Notes under the pieces: model-generated
The model's database searches: none
The model's input: only the letters and a program-made list of their open reading frames with translations
What the model was told of the DNA's origin: nothing
Position numbers and translations under genes: made by a program
NCBI RefSeq assembly: GCF_040412085.2
Contig: NZ_CP115920.1
Location: forward strand, 2,108,001 to 2,172,000
Reading direction: 5' to 3'
Source of the DNA: Vibrio sp. CB1-14
Lineage (GTDB): Bacteria; Pseudomonadota; Gammaproteobacteria; Enterobacterales; Vibrionaceae
Length of the DNA: 64,000 bases
Part shown: in pieces, positions 52,894-62,486 of the stretch
Position numbering within the stretch: the stretch's first letter is position 1
Layout of the letters: each line of letters opens with the position of its first letter

Positions 52894-53790
52894 ATGAACA
52901 TACTTCTAGCAATGATTCCCGCCTTTTTCTGGGGCACAACCTACGCGGTCACGAAGTTTACCCTTCCTGACTGGCCGCCAATTTTGCTGGGTGCTCTTCG
53001 CGCACTGCCAGCAGGTTTGCTATTGCTACTCGTTAAACCGTCATTACCAAAGAAAGGTGAATGGCGAACCTTGTTCATTCTCGGTACGGTAAACATCGCC
53101 ACCTTCTTCGGCCTTATCTTTGTAATGGCACAAACGTTACCTTCGACCATATCCGGTGTTGGCATGGTGTCTGTACCCGTATTTGCCATGTTGTATCAAT
53201 GGTTAGTGAACCGCAAACGCCCAAGCTGGTTACAAACGTTAAGTGGATTCGCGTTGGTACTGTTTGCCTTCTTCCTGTTCTCACCGGGCTCGATTTCTCT
53301 TAATCCAATTGGCCTTGGTGCCATGCTCGCCGCCATTATGTGTATTGTTGTCGGCAGCGGCATGACTAAAACGCTCGGTAGTCGTATCCATTGGTGGACG
53401 ATTCTAACTTGGCAGTTGATCTTAGGGGGCGCAGTACTCGGTCTCGCATCCGGTGTCCAAGCAGCGCTTGAACCGCAAATCTATGTATCGGTTATCGACA
53501 ATTTTTCGACTCAGAACCTAATGGGACTGCTTTGGGTCGTGGGTCTAAATACCGCATTAAGCTACGGTATGTACGTTTGGTTGCTACAACGCATGAGTGT
53601 GGTCGACTTTACCTTTGGCGGTATCGCCAACCCTATCGCGGGTATTGTCTGTGGCATGGTGCTACTAGGTGAGTCATTTACGCAAACCCAGTACGCATTG
53701 ATGATTGGCATGATCATGATGTCTTTGGTTCCGCAAACACTACAAGCGGTTAAACAACACAGATTAGCCAGCTTGGCGAAACAAGGTTAA
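52894..53790 (+). CDS. EamA/DMT-superfamily transporter
   Basis: This 298-residue protein has about ten membrane segments as two EamA repeats: MNILLAMIPAFFWGTTYAVTKF (first), and NPIGLGAMLAAIMCIVVGSGMTKTLG (second). DMT exporters move metabolites or drugs. The substrate is unknown. It is divergently paired with the MarR gene, so it is probably under its control. The ATG at 52894 is close to the operator. Confidence 0.9.
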   Translation: MNILLAMIPAFFWGTTYAVTKFTLPDWPPILLGALRALPAGLLLLLVKPSLPKKGEWRTLFILGTVNIATFFGLIFVMAQTLPSTISGVGMVSVPVFAMLYQWLVNRKRPSWLQTLSGFALVLFAFFLFSPGSISLNPIGLGAMLAAIMCIVVGSGMTKTLGSRIHWWTILTWQLILGGAVLGLASGVQAALEPQIYVSVIDNFSTQNLMGLLWVVGLNTALSYGMYVWLLQRMSVVDFTFGGIANPIAGIVCGMVLLGESFTQTQYALMIGMIMMSLVPQTLQAVKQHRLASLAKQG

Positions 53791-53875
53791 CCAAGCGATT
53801 AAAATCGAAAGTGGCTTGAGGTTCTTAGTCGAACTACGTACCATACGGCCACTTTTTCATTACAGCGCGATCAAT

Positions 53876-54106
53876 ATGAAACGACTTGTCCTCTACGTTA
53901 AAGACAAATGCCCGCATTGCAAAGATGCTCAACGCTACCTAGACAGCAAAGGCTATAAATATCGTCTTACCAACGCAAAAATGCAGCGCGGCCGTAAAGA
54001 GCTCGACGCCATTGGTGCCCGTTCATTGCCTGTATTGAAGATTGGTGACCGCTATATGATTGGCTGGAACCCAAACAATTTTGAGAAAATGTATAGCAGC
54101 AATTAA
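53876..54106 (+). CDS. Glutaredoxin-like protein
   Basis: This is a protein of about 76 residues starting MKRLVLYVKDKCPHCKDAQ. CPHC is the redox motif (residues 12-15), followed by RYLDSKGYKYRLTNAKMQRGR and the cis-Pro loop SLPVLKIGDR. It has the thioredoxin fold and likely reduces disulfides with glutathione. I use the ATG at 53876; the in-frame extension upstream is not family-like. Confidence 0.85.
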   Translation: MKRLVLYVKDKCPHCKDAQRYLDSKGYKYRLTNAKMQRGRKELDAIGARSLPVLKIGDRYMIGWNPNNFEKMYSSN

Positions 54107-54168
54107 CTCACGATTTCCTATACTGCCCCTATCTCGCAAAGCAACTCGCTAATCACAAGGGGCATTGG

Positions 54169-54915
54169 ATGTACCATTCTTTTCCAACGCGGTTTCTGAC
54201 GCGTCTTTTAGGCGTAATATCGATAGCCCTAACAAGCACCTTCACAAGCGCCACCCTCCCCCTTGATGAAGCTCGAATCGCCAATCAACGGCTTTACATG
54301 TTGCAGTTCAATGAGGCCAACGATCCGTCGTTAAACTGCTTAGCGATTCAAATCGGCAATAAGACTCTTGTAACCCCTGCGCACTGCTTGGTATCAAAAT
54401 CAGACGCCACACTCTACCCTTTAAGACACCTTCGTCTTACACCGCTATTTTCCCAAGATGAACGCTATACCTATGCACATGTGGTGTCTGTCACCACCGA
54501 TCATCACAAGTTGGCACAAGTCACGACTGAGCAAGATTGGGCAATTTTAGAGGTCAACACCGATCTAGGCTGCCACCAGCAATTGCATTCACTGCTGGTG
54601 ATGCCTAAGCAAGGCTGGCAGTCGGAGCCTGTTCAACTGGCCGTTTGGGACAGGGCTCGCGATGCTCTGTCGGTGGAAACGTGTCTACTTGATTCCAATG
54701 AAAACAAACAGCTCACCTTGAGCAATTGCGACGAAATGAGCGAACTCATCGCAGGTACGCCTGTTATCAGCCTCATTGGTGCGACAAACACCTTGGTTGG
54801 CTTGGTTACCAGCAGTAGTAAACACAATGACAGTACTTATTATCATGTAACACCGATTGAGGCGGCACTGAGCCGGTTAGAGCCTAGTCAGCTCTGTACT
54901 GCATCTGCTTTTTAG
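54169..54915 (+). CDS. Trypsin-fold (S1-like) secreted protein, catalytic Ser replaced
   Basis: This 248-residue protein has a signal peptide (TRLLGVISIALTSTFTSATL, cut after about residue 29). The S1 fold shows LVTPAHCLVSK (catalytic His) and EQDWAILEV (catalytic Asp). At the usual Ser position the sequence is LIAGTPVISLIG, where GDSGGP is expected; Thr stands in place of Ser. It may be a pseudoprotease or a weak Thr-type enzyme. Periplasmic or secreted. Its 3' end overlaps the convergent LysR gene by 32 bp. Confidence 0.68.
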   Translation: MYHSFPTRFLTRLLGVISIALTSTFTSATLPLDEARIANQRLYMLQFNEANDPSLNCLAIQIGNKTLVTPAHCLVSKSDATLYPLRHLRLTPLFSQDERYTYAHVVSVTTDHHKLAQVTTEQDWAILEVNTDLGCHQQLHSLLVMPKQGWQSEPVQLAVWDRARDALSVETCLLDSNENKQLTLSNCDEMSELIAGTPVISLIGATNTLVGLVTSSSKHNDSTYYHVTPIEAALSRLEPSQLCTASAF

Positions 54916-55768
54916 TAAAGTCGATAAAGCTTCTATCAGCCCGAGATAAATAACCATCTTTACGCCAAGCCAATGCCAAATCGACAAACACTGGCGGTTC
55001 AAATGAAATGCCTTTCACTTCTGGCTCGTGTTCCGTCACCAGTTCAAGTAGCGCAGTGATCGCGTATTCATGTTTCACAATAGAGAGGATCATTGGCAAC
55101 AAATTGGTTTCGAATGAAAACTCGGCCTCAATCTGTCTGCGTTTGCGCTCTTCATCGATAAAGTCTCGATGAAAGTAACCCGGTTTGAACATCACCAGCT
55201 CTTCATCAAAAAACTCATCAAAATCTAATGAAGTTCGGCTAGCAAAATGATGATGCTGACTAACGACAGCCACCATTTCAGAGCGAAAAATCTGATCCAC
55301 TTCGAGATCATCCGGAACGTCTTTGTTTCTGATGACACCGAGATCGATTTCACCACTTAGCAGCATCCGACGAATGTCTTGGGTTCCCGCCTCAACCACC
55401 GTCATTTTAAGGTGGGGATAAGCACTTTTAAACGCCATTACGATTTCAGGGAAAAAGTACGACCCCATCATGCTTGGCGTCCCTAATCGAACCTCTCCTT
55501 TTAGCAGGCCTTTCATTTCGTCTACGGCAAGCTTGGCATCCTCTATCTGCTGCAACACCTTACGAGCGTGAGGCTCAAGTGCTCGACCTTCTTGAGTGAG
55601 ACGTACTTGTTTGTCGATTCGAGTGAATAGTTGGATGCCAAGCTGCTGCTCGAATTTACGGATAGAAATACTCAACGCGGGCTGAGCGATCATTACGGCT
55701 TGCGCGGCTCGGGTAAAATTTTGGTGGTCGACCACTGCAAGAAAGTGAGTGAGCTGCTTAACGTCCAT
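54884..55768 (-). CDS. LysR-family transcriptional regulator
   Basis: This is a protein of about 294 residues. The N-terminal HTH has LTHFLAVVDHQNFTRAAQAVMIAQPALSISIRKFEQQ in family pattern; residues 90 onward form the periplasmic-binding-like effector domain (GEVRLGTPSMMGSYFFPEI). It is divergent from the MFS gene at 55874 with about 105 bp between, so it probably controls that transporter. Either of two adjacent ATGs (55771, 55768) may be the start. Confidence 0.92.
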   Translation of the reverse strand: MDVKQLTHFLAVVDHQNFTRAAQAVMIAQPALSISIRKFEQQLGIQLFTRIDKQVRLTQEGRALEPHARKVLQQIEDAKLAVDEMKGLLKGEVRLGTPSMMGSYFFPEIVMAFKSAYPHLKMTVVEAGTQDIRRMLLSGEIDLGVIRNKDVPDDLEVDQIFRSEMVAVVSQHHHFASRTSLDFDEFFDEELVMFKPGYFHRDFIDEERKRRQIEAEFSFETNLLPMILSIVKHEYAITALLELVTEHEPEVKGISFEPPVFVDLALAWRKDGYLSRADRSFIDFTKKQMQYRAD

Positions 55769-55873
55769 CATTAATAAAATATATTCAAACCATATTTTTA
55801 ATATATTTCATTAATCAAAATAGCAATGCTAGTTTGATCACATAGTTAACCATTTTTGCAGTAAGGCTTTACC

Positions 55874-57088
55874 GTGATTGAATTGCACTCTCCTCAATAT
55901 CGACGTATTACCCTCGCTCTCGCATTGGGCTCGTTTTTGGTGTTTTGCAATCTTTATGTGTTTCAACCAATCTTGCCTCAGTTAAGTAGTCACTTTGAGG
56001 TGTCTGAAACGGAAATCAACTGGGTATTTGCTGCCTCGACTCTCGCACTATCCCTATGCTTGGTTCCTTGGGCAATCACCTCAGAAAGTGTTGGTCGCCG
56101 TGCCGTAATGATTGGTGGCCTAATGTCGCTGCCTGCCATCGGTTATGCGATGATGTTAACCGATAGCTTAACCACGATTGTCTTATTGAGAGCTGCGGTG
56201 GGCGTTGGGCTAGCGGCCTTTGCCTCTGTCGCCGTTGCCTACATGGTAGAAGAACTGTCACCCGATGCGTTCACTAAAGCAATTGGCGGATATATTGCTG
56301 CAAATTCACTAGGTGGTATTGCTGGGCGCGTCGCAGGCGGAGTGTTGACCGACTATTTTGACTGGAAAACGGCGGTGTTTGTTATCGCCACTTTCACACT
56401 GATTTCTACTTTGGTGGTCATCGCGATGCTACCTAAACAGCAGCACTTTAAACCCGCTCGGGGGCTGTTCTACCATCACAATCGCAGTTTAGTTATCCAC
56501 ATCTCAAACCCAACGATTTGGGTGGCGATGCTCATTGGCGGCATTAACTTTGCGCTGTTCGTCAACCTCTACTCGGTGATGGGATTTCGCTTGGTCGAGG
56601 CTCCGCACAACCTACCCATTGCGCTTAGCTCACTCATTTTCCTATGCTATTTAGCGGGGACGGTGTCATCAAAACTCAGCGCAAACTGGCGCAAAAAGTT
56701 TCCACCGATTCCAGGAATGGTATTTGGAACCTTGTTGAGCCTACTGGGTATGCTGGTCGCCTTATTTGAATCCATCCCTATGATGCTGCTAGGCCTTCTA
56801 CTCATCAGTGGCGGCGCATTCTTCACACATACGTTGGCCTATGCATGGGTAAGTCAAAAGGCGACACAAGCAAAAGCGACCGCCACTGCCCTCTATCTGG
56901 TGCACTACTACATTGGCGGTAGTTTAGGCGGGTTTTTCTTACTCTATTGTTGGCAGGTGGGTCGATGGCCGGGTGTCGTCGAAGGTGGCGCATTACTCTA
57001 TGCGGCGCTATTTGGACTTTGCTACAAACTGTATCACATCGACCAGCGCAGCATAGTTGCCGTTAAGCCTATTGACCATCGGTCTTAG
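55874..57088 (+). CDS. Major facilitator superfamily transporter
   Basis: This 404-residue protein has 12 predicted membrane segments. The N-half has the MFS motif A region AITSESVGRRAVMIGG. It looks like a member of the YnfM/AraJ-type inner-membrane exporters. The substrate is unknown. The start is GTG at 55874. The LysR gene is divergently placed and is the likely regulator. Confidence 0.88.
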   Translation: MIELHSPQYRRITLALALGSFLVFCNLYVFQPILPQLSSHFEVSETEINWVFAASTLALSLCLVPWAITSESVGRRAVMIGGLMSLPAIGYAMMLTDSLTTIVLLRAAVGVGLAAFASVAVAYMVEELSPDAFTKAIGGYIAANSLGGIAGRVAGGVLTDYFDWKTAVFVIATFTLISTLVVIAMLPKQQHFKPARGLFYHHNRSLVIHISNPTIWVAMLIGGINFALFVNLYSVMGFRLVEAPHNLPIALSSLIFLCYLAGTVSSKLSANWRKKFPPIPGMVFGTLLSLLGMLVALFESIPMMLLGLLLISGGAFFTHTLAYAWVSQKATQAKATATALYLVHYYIGGSLGGFFLLYCWQVGRWPGVVEGGALLYAALFGLCYKLYHIDQRSIVAVKPIDHRS

Positions 57089-57178
57089 TCAATCAATTAG
57101 GGCTAGGCAACGAGATTACGTTCGCTATCGCCGCCATAGCAGCATATAATTGCCGTTGTATTAAATATGGTAAATGTT

Positions 57179-57739
57179 ATGTCGTTACGTGAAGAAGTAG
57201 TAAAGATTGAACAACAAGTTCAGCAATGGCTAAAGGACGTGGTCATTGGTTTAAACCTATGTCCATTCGCAGCCAAGCCTGAGCGCAATAAGCAGATTAA
57301 GACTTTTGTTAGCCTTGCTGACAAAGAAGAAGGCCTGCTAGAAGATATTCTCAGTGAGCTTATGCTGCTTGAACAAACCGATGCGAAAGATCTTGAAACC
57401 ACACTAGTGGTCGTCCCTAAGATGCTGCATGACTTTGTTGACTACAACTTCTTCATCGACTGGGTCGAAGCCCTCATTAAGCAAAATGACTGGGAAGGTA
57501 TTTATCAGGTTGCTACCTTCCACCCAAACTATTGCTTTGGTGGAGTCGAGCCTGAAGACCCAGAAAATCTAACCAATCGCTCTCCATACCCAATCTTTCA
57601 CCTCATCCGTGAAGAGAGCATGGAGCGTGTTCTTAAGCACTACCCTGATCCAGAAGCGATTCCAGACAACAACATTGCGAGGGTCAGTGAACTTGACGAG
57701 CACGAGAGAAAACGCCTGTTCCCCTATCTTTTCTCTTAA
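57179..57739 (+). CDS. DUF1415 family protein
   Basis: This is a protein of about 186 residues starting MSLREEVVKIEQQVQQWL. It has VVIGLNLCPFAAKPE and FHPNYCFGGVEPEDPENLTNRSPYP in pattern, both diagnostic for DUF1415. No function is established. I start at 57179, because family members begin near that Met. Conserved Cys and His residues hint at metal or redox chemistry. Confidence 0.88.
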   Translation: MSLREEVVKIEQQVQQWLKDVVIGLNLCPFAAKPERNKQIKTFVSLADKEEGLLEDILSELMLLEQTDAKDLETTLVVVPKMLHDFVDYNFFIDWVEALIKQNDWEGIYQVATFHPNYCFGGVEPEDPENLTNRSPYPIFHLIREESMERVLKHYPDPEAIPDNNIARVSELDEHERKRLFPYLFS

Positions 57740-57862
57740 AACATCGACTGCATAGCGGGTTATTCGCAATAGATCGGCTCAATATTAGGTTGCGATAATG
57801 TAGATACTCAATAGCGCCTGTCGCTGCTAAGGTATCGATATTAACCTATTGAGAGCATCACC

Positions 57863-58012
57863 ATGAAACCTTGGATCAAATTTATCCCGCTTTGCCTTTT
57901 GGTCGGCTATGTCGTTATTTATGATGTCATCGATCAATACGACCACAGTCAAGCGGCTGAACAGCAAGTTATCGTTTCGCAAACGGTCGCGAAGCAAGCG
58001 AGTCCTGAGTAA
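57863..58012 (+). CDS. Very small membrane protein
   Basis: This 49-residue protein has the sequence type MKPWIKFIPLCLLVGYVVIY followed by an acidic segment and a tail (SQTVAKQASPE). It has one membrane helix (about 7-20), probably with the C-terminus outside. It is too short for standard ORF thresholds. GAGAGCATCACC precedes the ATG. I do not recognise it; it may be a real small protein, with moderate confidence. Confidence 0.5.
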   Translation: MKPWIKFIPLCLLVGYVVIYDVIDQYDHSQAAEQQVIVSQTVAKQASPE

Positions 58013-58203
58013 ACACCCACAGAGCAAACTACTCACTCTCTATTTTCCCAGCTTTTGGCAGTCATTCTCGACAATCCCCTACGCGACGAGTAAATCGGCT
58101 TAAGTGGGGGAATTGATGGAATTCTTACATTCCTTTACTTCCACAATCACCCCTTGATTGATAGTCTTGTTGAATAATAAACACCGCACAATACGGGTGA
58201 CCA

Positions 58204-58464
58204 ATGAGTCTAGCACTCACAATTTTTACTAACGTTGGCAAAACTGGTGTCGAGCTGGCCAGTTATCAAGCACCCTCTGCAACACGCGCTGTCGATATCT
58301 GGGACAAGATACCCAGTGCTTCAGAAGTCACTCTGCATTACTTAGTGATTATGGAAGGCAGCAATCATATCGACAGCAAATTTATCGATACTCGTTACGT
58401 TGGACAGTTGCTTGAGATGTGGGGACAGTTTGATACGTTTTATCAACAGTTCCAAGAAAACTAG
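58204..58464 (+). CDS. Hypothetical protein of 86 residues
   Basis: This protein starts MSLALTIFTNVGKTGVELAS and has a predicted strand-rich centre (EVTLHYLVIMEGSNHID). The last part (LLEMWGQFDTFYQQFQEN) is helical. No family recognised. A tandem 15-bp duplication (58448-58462 and 58463-58477) spans the stop codon and may have changed the C-terminus. A strong terminator follows at 58482-58507. Confidence 0.6.
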   Translation: MSLALTIFTNVGKTGVELASYQAPSATRAVDIWDKIPSASEVTLHYLVIMEGSNHIDSKFIDTRYVGQLLEMWGQFDTFYQQFQEN

Positions 58465-58481
58465 TTCCAAGAAAACTGTTA

Positions 58482-58507
58482 AAAGGCCACCTCGAAAGGT
58501 GGCCTTT
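58482..58507. terminator. Terminator after the 86-residue gene
   Basis: AAAGGCCACCT-CGAA-AGGTGGCCTTT with flanking A/T. Bases 58508-58815 hold no gene that I can support. Confidence 0.85.
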
Positions 58508-58815
58508 AAATACGACGACTCGGGACCCTAATCCGAAACGACGTTTTCCAAAAAGTACGTGTACTCTTTGAAACTGTTGGCATGATGACACAAACGATTA
58601 GGTCATCACCCAAATAGACGTATTGGCGATATTAACAATTCAGTCAACCACTTGAATAGTTTAAGAATCCTACCTTTATTCGTGCCTAAAAACAATATCA
58701 GAGTAAAAGACTGACCGGTGTTCGATATTCGAGTCTCAAGAAAATGACCATCGGTGTAGCGCATAAACCTCTGCTCTGATAGGATCTCGTTACCAATTAT
58801 CAATCAGCAAAATCG

Positions 58816-59388
58816 ATGAAACTAACCAAACTTACCCAACCGATCTTTGATCACCTATACCGCGATATTACCGAGTTCCGTACTACGTTTGATCTTCCCG
58901 TCAATGATGCTAGCTCACTAGATGATGCAGCAGACACGCTACATAGCTCACTCGCAATCGAAGAAATGACAGAGCTTGCAGAAGCGGACTCGAAAGTTGA
59001 ACAAGCGGACGCAATCATCGATTCAGTGTATGTCTTGATGGGTCGTTTGGTTCATCTTGGCGACAGCAAAGTAGAAGACAACGTTGCGATCAGCTACCTA
59101 ATTGAACTGCTTCTGCACGTTGCAGCAAACCGCGACATCGACTTCATCAAATGCTGGGATGAAATTCACTCAAGCAACATGAGCAAAGTATGCCGCAACG
59201 AAAAAGAGTACCAAGAAACAGAAGCACACTACGCTGAGCAAGGCATCAAGCTGATGGCCGTCACTAAAGGCGAATACATTATCGCTAAATGCGCAGAAGA
59301 CTTCGTTTCAGAAGCGAAGACTATCCGTAAAGGTAAAGTGTTAAAGTCGGTCTACTACCGCCCTGCGGACTTATCACCGCTTGTATAA
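58816..59388 (+). CDS. MazG/HisE-like nucleotide pyrophosphohydrolase
   Basis: This 190-residue protein has all-alpha NTP-PPase motifs: SLAIEEMTELAEADSKVEQ (ExxE) and ADAIIDSVYVLMGRLVH (DxxxD), then WDEIHSSNMSKV. It is of the phosphoribosyl-ATP pyrophosphohydrolase-like group and probably splits NTPs or dNTPs to NMP and PPi as house-cleaning. The exact substrate is unknown. Terminator at 59401-59426. Confidence 0.87.
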   Translation: MKLTKLTQPIFDHLYRDITEFRTTFDLPVNDASSLDDAADTLHSSLAIEEMTELAEADSKVEQADAIIDSVYVLMGRLVHLGDSKVEDNVAISYLIELLLHVAANRDIDFIKCWDEIHSSNMSKVCRNEKEYQETEAHYAEQGIKLMAVTKGEYIIAKCAEDFVSEAKTIRKGKVLKSVYYRPADLSPLV

Positions 59389-59400
59389 AACCTTTTAAAG

Positions 59401-59426
59401 AAACGGCCTCATCAGAGGCCGTTTTT
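59401..59426. terminator. Terminator after the pyrophosphohydrolase
   Basis: AAACGGCCTC-ATCA-GAGGCCGTTTTT stands between convergent genes. Confidence 0.88.
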
Positions 59427-59462
59427 CATCGTATAGATTTTCCAATCACCTAAATTTTAGCT

Positions 59463-60236
59463 TCATTCATTGAAGATCAATAACGGCTTGCCGTTCACTT
59501 CTATCTTGCTGACCGAGGTTTGATACACGGATTCAATATTCTCCGGCGTCAATACTTCATCGCCCGTCCCGACGGCTTCAACGACACCATTGTTGAGCAT
59601 TACCACATGATCCGCACGTCTTAGCGTGGTATTTAAATCATGGTTTGCCACCACGACTGAAAGCCCTTGAGACGTCACTAGCTCAATTAACTGATTGAGA
59701 TATTTCTCTTGCCCAACGTCCAGTGGCGCCGCTGGCTCATCAAGAATCAAGACTTTAGAATGAGGGTTCAATGGGCGCCAGATCTGCAAGCAACATGCAG
59801 CGAGTCTGACTCGCTGCCACTCACCACCCGACAAATGATGCACCGTTCTCGACAGCATGGTATCGAGCTTCAAAAGAGCGGTGATATCAGAGATTGCCTG
59901 GTTCAGGGTTGCTTCACTAATCTTTCCTCTGGAGCCATTCTGATCATTGGGAATGGATAACGAGAGATACTGATACACCGGCATGTTAAAGGCAGGCCGC
60001 GCAGCCTGTGGCAAATACGCGCGTATTGTCGCCATATCAGGGAGTGACATCTCGGCCAAGTCCATGCCAACAATCTCCACCTGACCGTTGTAATCAAGCA
60101 CACCAGCTAGTGCAGCGAGCAAGGTACTCTTGCCACTACCATTTGGACCGATGACATGGGTAAGCTGCCCTTCTGGAAATGAAAGGCTAGCGGGCAAAAG
60201 TCGAGTACCAATGGCGAGGTTATGAACTTGAATCAT
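59463..60236 (-). CDS. btuD: Vitamin B12 ABC transporter ATPase BtuD
   Basis: This is a protein of about 257 residues starting [20 protein letters not shown]. It has the Walker A motif [14 protein letters not shown], signature [14 protein letters not shown], Walker [14 protein letters not shown] and H-loop VVVANHDLN. The LGP-like RLLPASLSF start matches BtuD more than FhuC-type ATPases. It energises B12 import with BtuC. The start at 60236 overlaps btuC by 17 bp. Confidence 0.9.
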   Translation of the reverse strand: MIQVHNLAIGTRLLPASLSFPEGQLTHVIGPNGSGKSTLLAALAGVLDYNGQVEIVGMDLAEMSLPDMATIRAYLPQAARPAFNMPVYQYLSLSIPNDQNGSRGKISEATLNQAISDITALLKLDTMLSRTVHHLSGGEWQRVRLAACCLQIWRPLNPHSKVLILDEPAAPLDVGQEKYLNQLIELVTSQGLSVVVANHDLNTTLRRADHVVMLNNGVVEAVGTGDEVLTPENIESVYQTSVSKIEVNGKPLLIFNE

Positions 60237-61218
60237 GGTTTCTAAGAAGCATCCAAATAAACACAGGAGCACCGATAGTCGTCGTCATGACGCCAACAGG
60301 CAGCTCTGCGGAGTCTAGCACCGTTCTCGCCAAGATATCAGATATCACCAACAAGGCTGCTCCGGTCAGCGCTGACAACGGCAGCAAGTATCGATTCTCA
60401 GTACCAAACGCCAAGCGCAAAAGGTGTGGCACGACCAAACCAACAAAGCTGATAACACCGCCAAGAGCCACAGAGCCACCCACCAACAGAGAGACGGCGA
60501 GTATTAGCTGCCAACGAATGCGAAGTACATCGATACCGAGTTGCTTAGCGTGGATTTCCCCCACCATTAGCTTATCGAGCGTTGCGCCTTTGCTGCACAG
60601 CCAAATAGCCACAGGAATCATAGCAATGGTGAGTGTGTGCTGATACCAACTCACGCCACCAACACTACCCATGAGCCAATACATGAGCTGGCGAATGCTT
60701 AAATCATCGCTAAAGTAAAATGCCCACGTCACCACAGCACCGGACAAAATACCTAATGCCACCCCGACTAACAGTAAGCGAGTCGTGGTCAGCCGCATAG
60801 TTTTTGCCATCGAGACAAGAATAAGCGTAAAACCAAGCGCTCCAAGAACGCCGGCGAGCATAAATCCTAACGGCGTCGCAGCAGCCGGGAAAGCAAACAA
60901 CACCAGCACCATGCCCAAACTGGCACCACCGGAAATACCGAGCACACCCGGTTCGGCCAACACATTACCCAATAGAACTTGAAGCGAAGCACCAGAGAGT
61001 GCCAGCGCAGCGCCTATCGCGGCAGCGGCAAATAGCCTAGGCATACGCAGATCGTAAAGAAGACGAGACTCTAGCGCCGATTGCGGAGAAAAAGGATTGA
61101 TAAATACTTCGCCAACAGAGAGATGAAGTAGCGCACAAGTAAATAAGACGCCTGACATCACTATCATTAGGATGTGCCAGCGTCTTTGGTTTTGATTCAG
61201 TAACTGATTGAATTCCAT
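60220..61218 (-). CDS. btuC: Vitamin B12 ABC transporter permease BtuC
   Basis: This 332-residue protein is a FecCD-type permease with about ten helices: [48 protein letters not shown] (shown here only by its ends: [34 protein letters not shown]) and [16 protein letters not shown]. It forms the membrane channel for cobalamin. No btuF or riboswitch is in this window. It sits after astE with 45 bp between. Confidence 0.9.
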   Translation of the reverse strand: MEFNQLLNQNQRRWHILMIVMSGVLFTCALLHLSVGEVFINPFSPQSALESRLLYDLRMPRLFAAAAIGAALALSGASLQVLLGNVLAEPGVLGISGGASLGMVLVLFAFPAAATPLGFMLAGVLGALGFTLILVSMAKTMRLTTTRLLLVGVALGILSGAVVTWAFYFSDDLSIRQLMYWLMGSVGGVSWYQHTLTIAMIPVAIWLCSKGATLDKLMVGEIHAKQLGIDVLRIRWQLILAVSLLVGGSVALGGVISFVGLVVPHLLRLAFGTENRYLLPLSALTGAALLVISDILARTVLDSAELPVGVMTTTIGAPVFIWMLLRNHDSSS

Positions 61219-61263
61219 TAGGGAAGCATAACAGCCGCGCTCAAGAACGCCACTGATTTTCTA

Positions 61264-62292
61264 TTAATCGTAGACCAGTTGGTCATCCTCATAGCGAGTT
61301 GCCACTTTAACCACCATTAGAGCCGCTCTTTGCCCTATCACCACTTTGCGATTTGGGAATACAATCGCTTCGTGATCGTTTTTCGCCATCAACGGCTTAT
61401 CTCCATCATGACCGAATACTTCCCCATGCTTAAACTCCGTGAAGTTCTCGACATCATCGTCAAACAAGAAGTCGAAGTCGTCATGGTGACGAACAACGGT
61501 GCGAGAAACGCGATAGATGATCGGCGTCTTGGCCAAGTGTTCAGGCTTCTCAGCAGCCAGCAAGTCTCTAGTCGCTAAATCAAATGCCAGCAATTTGGTC
61601 AGATCGTTCTCGCCAATGCGAGCCACGCGACCTAACTCCATTGTCAGCGCCTGTGCACCGTAGTTCTCGGCTGAGAACCAACTGAAGGTACTAGACGGAG
61701 CGTTAGACAGCAGCACAGCGTCCATATGAGCGCTGGACACATAGTCAAACAAGGCTTTACTGCGCACAGCATGGCGCGTCTTAGGACTCACCACAAAAGA
61801 ATAGTGCTTAGACTCTCGGATAGCGCAATGCAGGTCAAGGTGCCAACGACGCGCAACGGCCGTGTCTTGATAGAAGTCGTTCACAAGTTTTTTAAGGTGC
61901 TTTGCTATCGCGACTTCGCGGTTCACAGTGCCCTCTTTATTACCGAAAAGGCGGTTCAGATTCTCATCGATAAAACGCGTGTGACGGTTGGTGGCTTCTG
62001 GGTGTGCGATGATAAACAAACAACGCGCCTTGAGCTTTAAAAAACCCGATTCAATATCGTCAACGATCTTATCGACTAACTCCATTGGCGCAGTCTCATC
62101 ACCGTGGATCCCACAAGAGATGATGATGTGCTCACTGTCCTCGTCAAGCTCACAAGGTGTGATTTCCAATACACCACGATAGCGGTGATCGAACTTTACT
62201 CCGTCGTCGGTAGTTTTTGATATTGCGGTGAATTCAGTTTCGGTTTCTAAAGTATCTTTTAGAAATGACTGGCGAAAAAACGATTTCGTCAT
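61264..62292 (-). CDS. astE: Succinylglutamate desuccinylase
   Basis: This 342-residue zinc carboxypeptidase-like protein has IISCGIHGDETAPMELVDK (His and Glu zinc ligands), FIDENLNRLFGNKEG and WHLDLHCAIR (third ligand), then ALTMELGRVA. It removes succinate from N-succinylglutamate at the end of arginine succinyltransferase catabolism. In Vibrio it is separate from the rest of the ast operon. The ATG is at 62292. Confidence 0.93.
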   Translation of the reverse strand: MTKSFFRQSFLKDTLETETEFTAISKTTDDGVKFDHRYRGVLEITPCELDEDSEHIIISCGIHGDETAPMELVDKIVDDIESGFLKLKARCLFIIAHPEATNRHTRFIDENLNRLFGNKEGTVNREVAIAKHLKKLVNDFYQDTAVARRWHLDLHCAIRESKHYSFVVSPKTRHAVRSKALFDYVSSAHMDAVLLSNAPSSTFSWFSAENYGAQALTMELGRVARIGENDLTKLLAFDLATRDLLAAEKPEHLAKTPIIYRVSRTVVRHHDDFDFLFDDDVENFTEFKHGEVFGHDGDKPLMAKNDHEAIVFPNRKVVIGQRAALMVVKVATRYEDDQLVYD

Positions 62293-62447
62293 GCGCTGCT
62301 CCCTATCTAACAGCGGTATGGTAATGAAACAAGAGAGAAAATTATACGAATATGATCGCGTTTATCGAAGTAAGTCGCGTTACTTGGGGAGAAAAACTCC
62401 AAACTGTTCAAAAAACAGGCCACCTAAAGCCAGTTTGCCCCCACCAG

Positions 62448-62478
62448 CAGTAAAACCTTAATACTGGTGAGGGCTAAG
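62448..62478 (-). terminator. Possible terminator between the M3 peptidase and astE
   Basis: CCACCAG and CTGGTGAGG form a stem with a loop of about 15 bases. The T-run is weak, so this is tentative. Confidence 0.35.
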
Positions 62479-62486
62479 CAGTGCTA

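Noticed and set aside
61219..61263. Cobalamin riboswitch ahead of btuC
   Set aside because: Only 45 bp separate astE from btuC, and no B12-box sequence is seen there.
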